A stretch of 32,965 bases of DNA from Clostridia bacterium (GTDB lineage Bacteria; Bacillota; Clostridia; Christensenellales; Aristaeellaceae), in NCBI GenBank assembly GCA_024404245.1, contig JAKSQH010000001.1, forward strand, positions 99,556 to 132,520. Reading direction: 5' to 3'. Positions within the stretch are counted from its first letter, which is position 1. Each line of letters opens with the position of its first letter. The notes beneath the pieces are model-generated. The model was not told where the DNA came from. It saw only the letters and a list, made by a program, of their open reading frames with translations, and searched no databases. The position numbers and the translations under genes were made by a program. This document shows positions 6,436-14,380 of this stretch, in pieces.

Positions 6436-8400
6436 GTGGCACTTACATTCGGTATCTTCGCGCATGTGGATGCCGGAAAGACAACCCTTTCCGAGCAGTT
6501 GCTGTACCGCGCCGGCGTTCTTCGCGGCGGTCCCGGCCGCGTGGATCACGGTAACACGCTGCTCGACTCCGACGCGCTGGAAAAAGACCGCGGCATCACA
6601 ATCTACTCCGGTCAGGCCGGATTTACGTACAACGGGGCATCCTTCACGCTGATCGATACACCCGGGCATGTGGATTTCGCCGCTGACGCGGAGCGAAGCA
6701 TGATGCCGCTGGATCTGGCGATTCTGCTGGCGGACGGTTCCGGGGATATTCGCGCGCATACGGCCGCGCTGTACCGGATGCTGGATGACGCCCGTATTCC
6801 GGTTATCATTTTCGTAAACAAATGTGACCTTGTATCCTTTGACCGCGAGCGTACGGAAAGCGGCATCCGCCGCAGGCTCACAGACCGCGCGGTATCCGTA
6901 AACGGTCAAACAGCGGACCCCGAAGCTTTATCCATGCTGGATGACGCTTTCTGTGAACAGTATCTTTCCGGAACCGCCGATTCCGGCAGCGCGCTGGACA
7001 CGCTTGCCGCGCTTACCCTTGAGCGGCGGGCCGTGCCGGTGTTTTCCGGGGCCGCGCTGAACGGCACCGGAGTGGATGATCTGCTGTGTTTTCTGCACAG
7101 GGTCGCGGTCCGCTGGTCCTTCCCGGCGGATCTGTCCGCGGATGTACTCGCGCGGGTGTACCGGATAAAGCACGATGACAGCGGAAACCGGGTAACCTAT
7201 CTCAGGATACTGCAGGGCACACTGCGTCCCCGCGCGCAGTTCCGTTTCGGTGAGGTCGCGGAAAAAGTCAACCGGATTCTTCTGCCGAAAGGCGTCTCCT
7301 ATGAGCCGGCCGAAACTGCTTTCCCGGGTGATGCCGTTGCCGTAACCGGTCTGACTGTACCCCGTTGCGGGGATCTGATCAGCCCGGACGGCATCACGGA
7401 TACTTTCCGGGCAAAGGTCACGCCCGTGCTCCTCGCGCGCGTAACACCGGTGAACGGCGTCACTCCGCAGGTTCTGCTTGAAAAGTTACGTATTCTGGAG
7501 GATGAGGAGCCCGCGCTCGGCATCGTATGGGACGCAGCGCACAGCGCGGTAAACGTACGGATCATGGGTACCGTACAGTCCGCCGTTCTTACCGAGGTGC
7601 TGAAGCGCCGCTTCGGGATAGAGGCTCGGCTTGAAAAGCCCGAGGTGCTGTATGAGGAAACCGTCCGTTCGGAAGTAACGGGCTGCGGGCACTATGAACC
7701 GCTGCGGCACTATGCCGAGGCTCACCTGCGTCTTGAACCCGGCCCTCGCGGTTCCGGCATCACATTTGCTTCCGAATGCAGTCCGGATGATCTGACCGTG
7801 AACTACCAGTCCCTGATCCGGACGCATGTTTTCGAGAAAACACACCGCGGCGTACTGACCGGCGCGCCGCTCACAGATGTCCGTGTTACCCTGCTGTCCG
7901 GACGCGCGCATCTGAAGCATACTGAGGGCGGCGATTTTCGCGAGGCGGTATACCGTGCCGTCCGTCAGGCACTGATGAAAGCCGGATGTACACTGCTGGA
8001 GCCGTATTACCGGTTTGAAATCACCGTTCCGTCAGCGTCGTTCGGACGCGTGATGACAGACCTGACCGGGCGGAACGCTGAATGCGATTCGCCCGTAATG
8101 GATGAGGACACGGTGACATTGACCGGGCGCGCGCCCGTTGCCGCGCTGATGGACTACCCGACGTTGCTGCGTTCCTCCACCCACGGCAGCGGCGATATTC
8201 GCCTGTCCCCGGACGGCTACGATTTGTGTCACAACGCGGATGAGGTTATTGAAAAAGCGGGATACGATCCGATGGCGGACACGGAGAACCCTCCCGGCAG
8301 CGTTTTCTGTTCACACGGGGCGGGATACTATGTCGCGTGGTACAAGGCGGATGAATTCATGCATTTGCCGGTGGAGCCTGCCGGCAAAACGCGGGGTTGA
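6436..8400 (+). CDS. Tet(M)/EF-G-like translation factor GTPase
   Basis: This 654-residue translational GTPase belongs to the ribosomal protection protein lineage that acts at the ribosomal A site. G motifs are AHVDAGKTT (9-17), RGIT (52-55), DTPGH (74-78), NKCD (128-131) and FSGAALNGTGVDDLL (203-217), the last resembling Tet(M) YHGSAKNNIGIDNL. A domain II barrel follows, then a domain IV-like region from about 418 (GHYEPLRHYAEAHL). The C-terminal tail, HGAGYYVAWYKADEFMHL, differs from the Tet(M) ending. Tet-type enzymes are about 640 residues, so length fits. I do not call it a tetracycline-resistance gene: domain IV and the tail differ strongly, and nothing mobile surrounds it. The start is GTG with AAGGAGG 8 nt upstream, and several upstream codons are not in frame with any ATG. 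Confidence 0.85.
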   Translation: MALTFGIFAHVDAGKTTLSEQLLYRAGVLRGGPGRVDHGNTLLDSDALEKDRGITIYSGQAGFTYNGASFTLIDTPGHVDFAADAERSMMPLDLAILLADGSGDIRAHTAALYRMLDDARIPVIIFVNKCDLVSFDRERTESGIRRRLTDRAVSVNGQTADPEALSMLDDAFCEQYLSGTADSGSALDTLAALTLERRAVPVFSGAALNGTGVDDLLCFLHRVAVRWSFPADLSADVLARVYRIKHDDSGNRVTYLRILQGTLRPRAQFRFGEVAEKVNRILLPKGVSYEPAETAFPGDAVAVTGLTVPRCGDLISPDGITDTFRAKVTPVLLARVTPVNGVTPQVLLEKLRILEDEEPALGIVWDAAHSAVNVRIMGTVQSAVLTEVLKRRFGIEARLEKPEVLYEETVRSEVTGCGHYEPLRHYAEAHLRLEPGPRGSGITFASECSPDDLTVNYQSLIRTHVFEKTHRGVLTGAPLTDVRVTLLSGRAHLKHTEGGDFREAVYRAVRQALMKAGCTLLEPYYRFEITVPSASFGRVMTDLTGRNAECDSPVMDEDTVTLTGRAPVAALMDYPTLLRSSTHGSGDIRLSPDGYDLCHNADEVIEKAGYDPMADTENPPGSVFCSHGAGYYVAWYKADEFMHLPVEPAGKTRG

Positions 8401-8473
8401 GTTTTCCCGTTCCGTATGATAAAGTTGCATAGAATCGGCGCGGACATATTCCGCGCTTACCCGGAGGAAAATC

Positions 8474-9211
8474 ATGAGCAGACTCGGAGATCTGATCCGC
8501 ACGGAGCGGATCCGTCAAAAAATGACACCGAAGCAGGTGGCGAAAAAATGCGGCGTCGCCGAAAGCTTTATCGTCGCGGTTGAGGCCGGCACCCGGATCA
8601 TCGGGGATGATCAGGCCCGCCGCATTCTGCGCACAATCGGCCTGAAGCAGCAGAACGAGGCCGAATTCACCCTGGATGACATCGCCGCCACCGTGGACCT
8701 GCTGCAGGTCCGTCCCGCGCCCGTAGCCCAACCTGTACAGAAGCCGAAGCCGAAAGAAGCTGAAATTGTCGCTTCCACAGAGGAAACAAAAGATGAAGGC
8801 GTAGCCGGCAGCGTATGGCTGGACGCGCTGCAGAGCGTGCTTAAGCGCGTGCCTGTTATGAATGCCGTTATGAAACCCGTATCCTATCAGCTGGTCCCGA
8901 TTGAAAACGGCCGCATTGAGGGTGCCAACCCGGACAAGGTTTTCTTCTACCTCGCGCCGGATGACAGCATGCGCGGTTTCCGCATCTGCCGCGGCGATAC
9001 GGTGCTCACCGTACCCGCGCAAAGCCCCGTGGACGGCGCCGTAATGCTGATGAACCACAACGAGCACCGCTATCTGCGCAAGGTTAAGGTGCTGGATGAC
9101 AGCCGCGTGCTTCTGCAGTCCTATGATAAGGAATATGAAGCCGAGACCGTGTATATGAATGAAATCGGCTTTATCGCCCGCTGCGTGAAGGTCACCTTTG
9201 ATCTGCAGTAA
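8474..9211 (+). CDS. XRE-type HTH regulator with S24/LexA-like C-terminal domain
   Basis: This 245-residue protein would bind DNA through an N-terminal XRE helix-turn-helix (about 3-56; TPKQVAKKCGVAESFIVAVEAG). A Pro/Glu/Lys-rich linker (about 78-108) follows. The C-terminal beta domain resembles the LexA/CI autocleavage fold, with Ser165 in DDSM and RGDTVLTVPAQSPVDGAVML. In LexA the general-base Lys lies in VKRL; here the matching stretch is HRYLRKVK (198-205), and Leu201 takes that position by my hand alignment, with Lys203 nearby. Ala111-Gly112 in the linker end (VAGS) resembles a cleavage bond but lies 54 residues from Ser165, farther than in LexA. GGAGG lies 7 nt before the ATG. It follows the GTPase gene by 73 nt and may be co-transcribed. 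Confidence 0.8.
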   Translation: MSRLGDLIRTERIRQKMTPKQVAKKCGVAESFIVAVEAGTRIIGDDQARRILRTIGLKQQNEAEFTLDDIAATVDLLQVRPAPVAQPVQKPKPKEAEIVASTEETKDEGVAGSVWLDALQSVLKRVPVMNAVMKPVSYQLVPIENGRIEGANPDKVFFYLAPDDSMRGFRICRGDTVLTVPAQSPVDGAVMLMNHNEHRYLRKVKVLDDSRVLLQSYDKEYEAETVYMNEIGFIARCVKVTFDLQ

Positions 9212-9215
9212 CATC

Positions 9216-9245
9216 AAAAGCGCCGGAATGTACTTTTTCCGGCGC
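9216..9245 (-). terminator. Terminator of the MacB-like gene
   Basis: A 9-bp stem (9220-9228 with 9237-9245) is followed on the minus strand by TTTT. It faces the MacB-like gene, which ends at 9289. Confidence 0.65.
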
Positions 9246-9254
9246 GGTAAACAG

Positions 9255-9290
9255 CGCGTGCCGGAATAGTCTTCCGGCACGCGTTTTCTT
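9255..9290 (+). terminator. Terminator of the XRE/S24 gene
   Basis: A perfect 12-bp G+C-rich stem (9255-9266 with 9272-9283), 5-nt loop and TTTTCTT follow. The T-tract runs into the last codon of the convergent ABC gene. It could also weakly stop minus-strand transcription. Confidence 0.8.
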
Positions 9291-12261
9291 ATTCTGTTCT
9301 GAGGGCGACCACAGGGTCTTTCTTCGCCGCGCTTCGGCTCGGGATAATGCCCGCGATCAGCGTCAGCAGCATACTGATCACAACCAGAATCGCGGCCGTC
9401 AGCGGGTCAAGATACGCCGACAGGTTGGAAATACCTGTAAGGCTGTGCAGGATCGCGTTGATCGGGATGCACAGGAGCCATGTGATACATACACCCAGCA
9501 AACCGGAAGCGAAACCGATCAGCACCGTTTCCGCGTTGAACATGGCTGAAACGTTCTTCTTGCTCGCGCCGAGTGAACGCAGGATACCGATTTCCTTCGT
9601 CCGTTCCTGCACGGAGATCAGCGTAATCACGCCGATCATGATGGAGGATACAATCAGCGATATCGCGACAAACGCGATCAGCACATAGCTGATGGCATTG
9701 ATAATCGTCGTCACGGAACTCAGCAGCAGGCTGATATAATCCACATAGGTAATCTCCGACATCGGATCCACGGTCTTGTTGTACAGGGCAATCTGTTCAC
9801 TGATTCTGTCCTTGTCCTCAAAGGACGAGGCATACAGATTAATGGACGAGGGAGCGTCCGGATCCAGATAGCCCAGTTTATTCAGGTTGCTCTCATAATC
9901 CGCGTCCGAGAACTGCAGCACGGTAGCATAGCATTCGGCGCAGTAAGCCTCCGTGAAATCCGGCAGTTCCTTATCAAACGCGGCCGCGAGTTCCTCATCC
10001 GTTGATCCTTCAAGCATGCGGGCAGCTTCTGCCGCGGCTTCCGCGCGGAATTGCTCAAGCATCGCGTCACGCAGCAGCCCGGCAACCGTCGCGTCATCCA
10101 TGTTTTTCAGATACGCGGACACAATAGCTTCCGACATTCCCATCTGCTCCACCGCCGCCGGCAGCATAATACTTTCCATCTGTGCCCGGTCCATCGCGGC
10201 AAGCGCAGCATCGGTCTTTTCGGCAACCGCCGCCTCATCCGGTACGGATTTCAGTTTACGGTACGCCTCCGCTTTCGCCGCGTCATCCATCGCGCCCGCG
10301 TACCGGCGGAAGGTCTCGGCCTTGTCGGCATCCGTCAGAGCGGATGAATTGCGGAAAGGCAGACCTTCAATCACGTCAAACGCCGGTTGTTCCGTCTGCG
10401 CTTTGACGGCCGGGGAATTGTTGTTTTTGTCCATTACATATTCAGTCAGCAGCGATGTATAAGCCACGCCGTCCTTCAGCATCGTGGAGGCAGAGTCCCC
10501 GTTTGGCTTCAGAATACCGGCGATGTGCAGCTGCAGACCGTTGTCATACAGATACCGCATACCGGTCGCGCTGCCGCGCAGATCCCTGTATGTTCCGGTT
10601 GCGGGATCCGCCTCAAAGCAGTCAGCCTCGAGAATGACGCGGAAATCCAGCCCGCAGATTTCCTCATAGGTCCAGTGATGGGGCGTAAAGTCCACCTGCT
10701 GTTTGCTGGCCGCGGCGTTCATCAGGTCAACCATATCCTCTTTGGACATCAGCCCCAGCGCGTACAGTGACAAATCGCCGATCTCGCCCTTCTCGTCCAC
10801 AATCAGCATCACTTCATCGAATTTTTCGGGCCAGTGACCGTAAGCCAGCTCATATTCCTGCCGGAACAGCGGGCTGATGATCTGCCCGTCATCCCCGGGC
10901 AGCATTTCCTGCCACAGACGGCTGTAGGATTCCATCATACCGTAGCTGCTGCTCATCACGGAGCCTGTCGCCATGCTCGTAAGCATGGACGTATCCATGT
11001 GCCAGAAATTCGCGATCAGCTCCGTCATCAGCTCATTCAGATCGGAACGGATGATTTCATCATCAACTGTTTTTGTGTACACAGACAGACCGCGGCTGTA
11101 GGTATACTGCACCGCGCTTACCGCGGAATGCAGTTCACTGTTTTCATCGGCCCGTTCCTTTTCCAGAAACGCCTTGAAGGATTTCAGGTCATTCTTCTTC
11201 TCCTCCATGGAGTTCATGGCGTTTGTCAGCTCAAAGATCACGCCCTTCTGATAAATGCCGTCATCGTCATGATCGGAAAGTGACTTCGCCTTACCCATGA
11301 AAGTGGAGATGAATGAGGATGTATCAAGGCTTCTGCCTTCCAGCGTCAGCGGGTAGGAAGACAGCGTTTCCTCCTGCACGCGGTCAATATACCCGGTCAT
11401 GCCGTTGGAAACGGCGTAAATCAGCGCGATACCGATAATACCGATTGATCCGGCAAAGCTGGTCAGAATCGTGCGGCCCTTCTTGGTGAACAGGTTCTTC
11501 AGGCTCAGGCCGAACCCGGTCCGCAGGGACATGGACGCCCTTTTTCCGCTTTTCGTTTTCACTTCCGCGGCGACGGGCGCGGTCTCCGCGCGTCCGCTGT
11601 CACTGGTAATCTTACCGTCCAGCATGCGCACAATGCGTGTGGAATACTTTTCCGCCAGTTCCGGGTTATGGGTTACCATGATCACCAGCCGGTCTTTTGA
11701 GATATCCTTCAGGATATCCATCACCTGCACGCTCGTTTCGGTATCCAGCGCGCCGGTCGGCTCATCGGCCAGAATAATATCCGGATCGTTCACGATGGCG
11801 CGCGCGATCGCGACGCGCTGCATCTGTCCGCCGCTCATTTCCGCCGGACGCTTCCGCAGCTGATTTTCCAGCCCGACGCGTTTCAGCGCTTCCGTCGCGC
11901 GTTTCCGTCTTTCAATTTTACCGACACCGCTCAGGCTGAGCGCCAGTTCCACGTTCTGCAGTACCGTCTGGTGCGGAATCAGATTGTAGCTCTGAAAAAC
12001 AAAGCCGATGGAATGATTCCGGTAGCTGTCCCAGTCCCTGTCCTTATACTCAGCCGTGCTGCGCCCGTTGATCAGCAGTTCGCCGCCGGTATACCGGTCC
12101 AGGCCGCCGATGATGTTCAGCAGCGTCGTTTTGCCGCAGCCGGAAGGGCCGAGAACCGACACGAACTCGCTTTCGCCGAACGTCAGCGAAATTCCCCGCA
12201 GCGCCTCCACAGGTTCGCCGGCTCCGTCATATGTTTTGGTGATATTTCTCAGTTCAAGCAT
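9289..12261 (-). CDS. MacB-like ABC transporter, ATPase fused to FtsX-type permease
   Basis: This 990-residue single-chain ABC protein has an N-terminal ATPase with Walker A GPSGCGKTT (38-46), signature MSGGQMQR, Walker B IILADEPTGALD and the H-loop VTHN, all intact and of the LolD/MacB type. A permease follows with one TM at about 265-290. A very large extracellular region comes next (about 295-855) with helical, Asp/Ala-rich repeats such as YRKLKSVPDEAAVAEKTD. Three C-terminal TMs form the FtsX module. The ending ISMLLTLIAGIIPSRSAAKKDPVVALRTE region contains the PSRSAAKKDPVVALR box typical of the class. Such proteins act in mechanotransmission, extruding peptides or lipoproteins, or in antimicrobial-peptide resistance. 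No dedicated sensor kinase is nearby. GGAGG lies 7 nt before the ATG. The substrate is unknown. Confidence 0.9.
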   Translation of the reverse strand: MLELRNITKTYDGAGEPVEALRGISLTFGESEFVSVLGPSGCGKTTLLNIIGGLDRYTGGELLINGRSTAEYKDRDWDSYRNHSIGFVFQSYNLIPHQTVLQNVELALSLSGVGKIERRKRATEALKRVGLENQLRKRPAEMSGGQMQRVAIARAIVNDPDIILADEPTGALDTETSVQVMDILKDISKDRLVIMVTHNPELAEKYSTRIVRMLDGKITSDSGRAETAPVAAEVKTKSGKRASMSLRTGFGLSLKNLFTKKGRTILTSFAGSIGIIGIALIYAVSNGMTGYIDRVQEETLSSYPLTLEGRSLDTSSFISTFMGKAKSLSDHDDDGIYQKGVIFELTNAMNSMEEKKNDLKSFKAFLEKERADENSELHSAVSAVQYTYSRGLSVYTKTVDDEIIRSDLNELMTELIANFWHMDTSMLTSMATGSVMSSSYGMMESYSRLWQEMLPGDDGQIISPLFRQEYELAYGHWPEKFDEVMLIVDEKGEIGDLSLYALGLMSKEDMVDLMNAAASKQQVDFTPHHWTYEEICGLDFRVILEADCFEADPATGTYRDLRGSATGMRYLYDNGLQLHIAGILKPNGDSASTMLKDGVAYTSLLTEYVMDKNNNSPAVKAQTEQPAFDVIEGLPFRNSSALTDADKAETFRRYAGAMDDAAKAEAYRKLKSVPDEAAVAEKTDAALAAMDRAQMESIMLPAAVEQMGMSEAIVSAYLKNMDDATVAGLLRDAMLEQFRAEAAAEAARMLEGSTDEELAAAFDKELPDFTEAYCAECYATVLQFSDADYESNLNKLGYLDPDAPSSINLYASSFEDKDRISEQIALYNKTVDPMSEITYVDYISLLLSSVTTIINAISYVLIAFVAISLIVSSIMIGVITLISVQERTKEIGILRSLGASKKNVSAMFNAETVLIGFASGLLGVCITWLLCIPINAILHSLTGISNLSAYLDPLTAAILVVISMLLTLIAGIIPSRSAAKKDPVVALRTE

Positions 12262-12288
12262 TACCGCACCTCCAATATATACGCGTAA

Positions 12289-12317
12289 ACATTACAACCG
12301 CGAAAGAATAATGTCAA
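12289..12317 (-). promoter_or_regulatory. Promoter of the MacB-like gene
   Basis: There is a perfect -35 TTGACA (12312-12317), a 17-nt spacer and a poor -10 TAATGT (12289-12294), about 28 nt before the ATG. The weak -10 with a perfect -35 would suit an activated promoter. Confidence 0.45.
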
Positions 12318-12351
12318 TTCATTCCGTGATATTTCAGACAAAATTCACGCG

Positions 12352-12367
12352 GGAACCATCCGGTTCC
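12352..12367. repeat. Inverted repeat GGAACC-N4-GGTTCC
   Basis: A perfect 6-bp dyad with 4-bp spacer lies 35 bp upstream of the -35 box of the MacB-like gene. It could be a regulator site; nothing else supports this. Confidence 0.3.
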
Positions 12368-12497
12368 GTCACTTTCCGCTACGGCTGTTTTCGGTCAATC
12401 GTTCCCGTTTATGCACACGATGTTCACACGCTTATCATATCCGTAAGGTAAGATACCTGTGCAGTGAAGGTTGCCCCCCCTTCCTTCATATAAACCA

Positions 12498-12547
12498 CTG
12501 TCCCGCCGCAATCCGGATGAAACATGTGCCGGAAAGCAGCGGGACAG
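12498..12547 (-). terminator. Possible weak terminator of the ABC exporter pair
   Basis: A 9-bp stem (12498-12506 with 12539-12547) encloses a smaller CCGG/CCGG hairpin. It lies 16 nt beyond the exporter stop. No T-tract follows, so termination here is uncertain and readthrough into the MacB-like gene is possible. Confidence 0.35.
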
Positions 12548-12562
12548 ACTATTATGCGGTTT

Positions 12563-14380
12563 TTACGCGTTCAGCAGGGAGCCGGTCGCTTCGTCCTCAT
12601 ACTGACGCGTATACAGGCGGTAATAATACCCTTTCGCGTTCAGCAGGTCCTTATGCGTGCCCTGTTCCACAATTTTTCCGTCATTCACCACCAGAATCAG
12701 GTCCGCGTTCTTCACGGTGCTCAGGCGATGAGCGATCACAAGGCTTGTGCGACCCTTTATGATAGTATCAATCGCGTTCTGAATCTTCTGTTCGGTCAGG
12801 GTATCCACACTGGCGGTCGCTTCATCCAGCACCAGAATGCGCGGATCCGCGAGAATGGCCCGGGCAAAGCTCAGCAGCTGCTTTTCGCCCGTGGAGAGCA
12901 TGTCACCGCCCTCGCCGACATCGGAATCGATGCCCTTGTCCATTCGCTCAACTACTTCCTTCGTGGATACCAGTTCCAGCGCGCGGTCAATCTCCTCCTG
13001 AGAGGCGCCCGGATTGCCGTAAAGCAGGTTTTCCCTTACCGTACCGCTGAACAGATGCGGTGTCTGCAGCACATAACCGATGGCGCTGTGGAGCCACAGC
13101 TGACTGCGTTCGCGCGCGTCACGGCCGTCAATCAGCACACGGCCCTCCGTGGGTTCAAAGAACCGGCATACAAGGTTCACCAGCGTACTCTTGCCGGCAC
13201 CTGTTTCGCCCACAATGGCAATATTGCTGCCGAAGGGAATCTTCAGGTTAAAATGCTCCAGCACATACTCGTCCCCGTCCGGGTAACGGAAGCTGACATC
13301 CTCGAACTCGATATCGCCGCTGATCGGTTCCCAGTTTTCCTTTTTCGGATCGAAGCTGTCACCGTACTTTTCAATCACCTCCGGCGTGTCCGTCACGTCG
13401 CTCTTTGTTCCGAGCAGGCGGGTCAGGCGTTCAATGTTTACCTGCGTGGTAATAACATCACTGATGGCGTCTATAATCCAGCGAACCGGTTCCATCATAC
13501 CCTGAGCGTAGCTCATGAACATGCTGAAGGTTCCGACTTCGCTCTCGGCGATATAGCCTCCGCGCCACAGTACGATCGCCAGCGCAGCACTGGATGCCAG
13601 GTTCATAGTGGCGGAAAACAGACCGCGCAACCGTGCGGCGCGGATACTCTTCTGCCGTATTTCATGTGTATCCTTCATGAAATCCCCGGCCATTTTCTTT
13701 TCAATTACCAGCGTCTTAATTGTCTTCGCGCCGGTAATGCCCTCGTTGAAATCACCGGTAATTCTGCTGTTCAGCTCACGAATCTGGCGGTTCGCGCGAA
13801 TCAGGCCCTTCTGGAATACGCTGAACAGAATCACAATCAGCGGCAGAATGGTAATTACCAGCAGTGCCAGTTTCGCGTTCACCAGCAGCATCACGACAAC
13901 GGACCCGGCCAGATAGCTCAGGTGCCATACGCTGTCCATCAGTGTCCAGGACACCAGACCGCCGATGCGTGAAGTATCGCTCATCACACGGGAGTGAATA
14001 TAGCCGACACTGTTCTGGTTGAAATAGCTGAAGCTCAGCGTCTGCAGATGATTGAACGCCGCGTTCCGGAGATCGCGGTTCACGCTCACCTCAACGGTCA
14101 TCGCGCCGGAGCAGCTGATATAGTTGCATATCGCGCCGAAGATCACGATCGCCGCGTAAATCGCGATATATACAGGCAGCGTATCCAGCGTGTGATCTCC
14201 GATAAAGTGGTTCAGGGCATAGCGTTGCAGCAGCGGCATCGCGATATCCACACCCGTTCCGGCCAGACCGCAGATCACCATCACGGTCAGCATTTTGCGG
14301 TACTTCTTCATAAAGGGGATCAGTCTCGGGATCCCGAAAAACGGCAGGGAAACCTGCTTTTCTTCTTTTTTCTCTTCCAT
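12563..14380 (-). CDS. ABC exporter half-transporter with canonical Walker B and degenerate signature
   Basis: This 605-residue half-transporter of the multidrug/lipid exporter type has six TMs (about 30-310) and a C-terminal ATPase. Walker A is GETGAGKST and the catalytic Glu520 lies in ILVLDEATASVD. The signature, however, reads LSTGEKQ (about 494-500) rather than LSGGQ. That pattern marks the protomer which carries the catalytic Glu but donates the imperfect signature in a heterodimer such as BmrCD or TM287/288. Its ATG overlaps the stop of the upstream half-transporter by one base (TAATG), with GGAGG and GGTGGAGG upstream, which argues for coupled translation and 1:1 assembly. It would export hydrophobic drugs, lipids or peptides. 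The substrate is unknown. Confidence 0.9.
   Translation of the reverse strand: MEEKKEEKQVSLPFFGIPRLIPFMKKYRKMLTVMVICGLAGTGVDIAMPLLQRYALNHFIGDHTLDTLPVYIAIYAAIVIFGAICNYISCSGAMTVEVSVNRDLRNAAFNHLQTLSFSYFNQNSVGYIHSRVMSDTSRIGGLVSWTLMDSVWHLSYLAGSVVVMLLVNAKLALLVITILPLIVILFSVFQKGLIRANRQIRELNSRITGDFNEGITGAKTIKTLVIEKKMAGDFMKDTHEIRQKSIRAARLRGLFSATMNLASSAALAIVLWRGGYIAESEVGTFSMFMSYAQGMMEPVRWIIDAISDVITTQVNIERLTRLLGTKSDVTDTPEVIEKYGDSFDPKKENWEPISGDIEFEDVSFRYPDGDEYVLEHFNLKIPFGSNIAIVGETGAGKSTLVNLVCRFFEPTEGRVLIDGRDARERSQLWLHSAIGYVLQTPHLFSGTVRENLLYGNPGASQEEIDRALELVSTKEVVERMDKGIDSDVGEGGDMLSTGEKQLLSFARAILADPRILVLDEATASVDTLTEQKIQNAIDTIIKGRTSLVIAHRLSTVKNADLILVVNDGKIVEQGTHKDLLNAKGYYYRLYTRQYEDEATGSLLNA

Larger units (their letters stand above)
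12262..12562. other. Intergenic region, 301 bp
   Basis: This gap lies between two minus-strand ABC units. It holds the promoter of the MacB-like gene (12289-12317), an inverted repeat GGAACC-N4-GGTTCC (12352-12367), and a 9-bp hairpin without T-tract beyond the exporter stop (12498-12547). I find no convincing ORF or structured RNA in the rest. Confidence 0.5.

Noticed and set aside
6436-8400. Calling the GTPase a tetracycline-resistance determinant
   Set aside because: Only the G domain and general layout match. Domain IV and the tail differ, and there is no mobile context.
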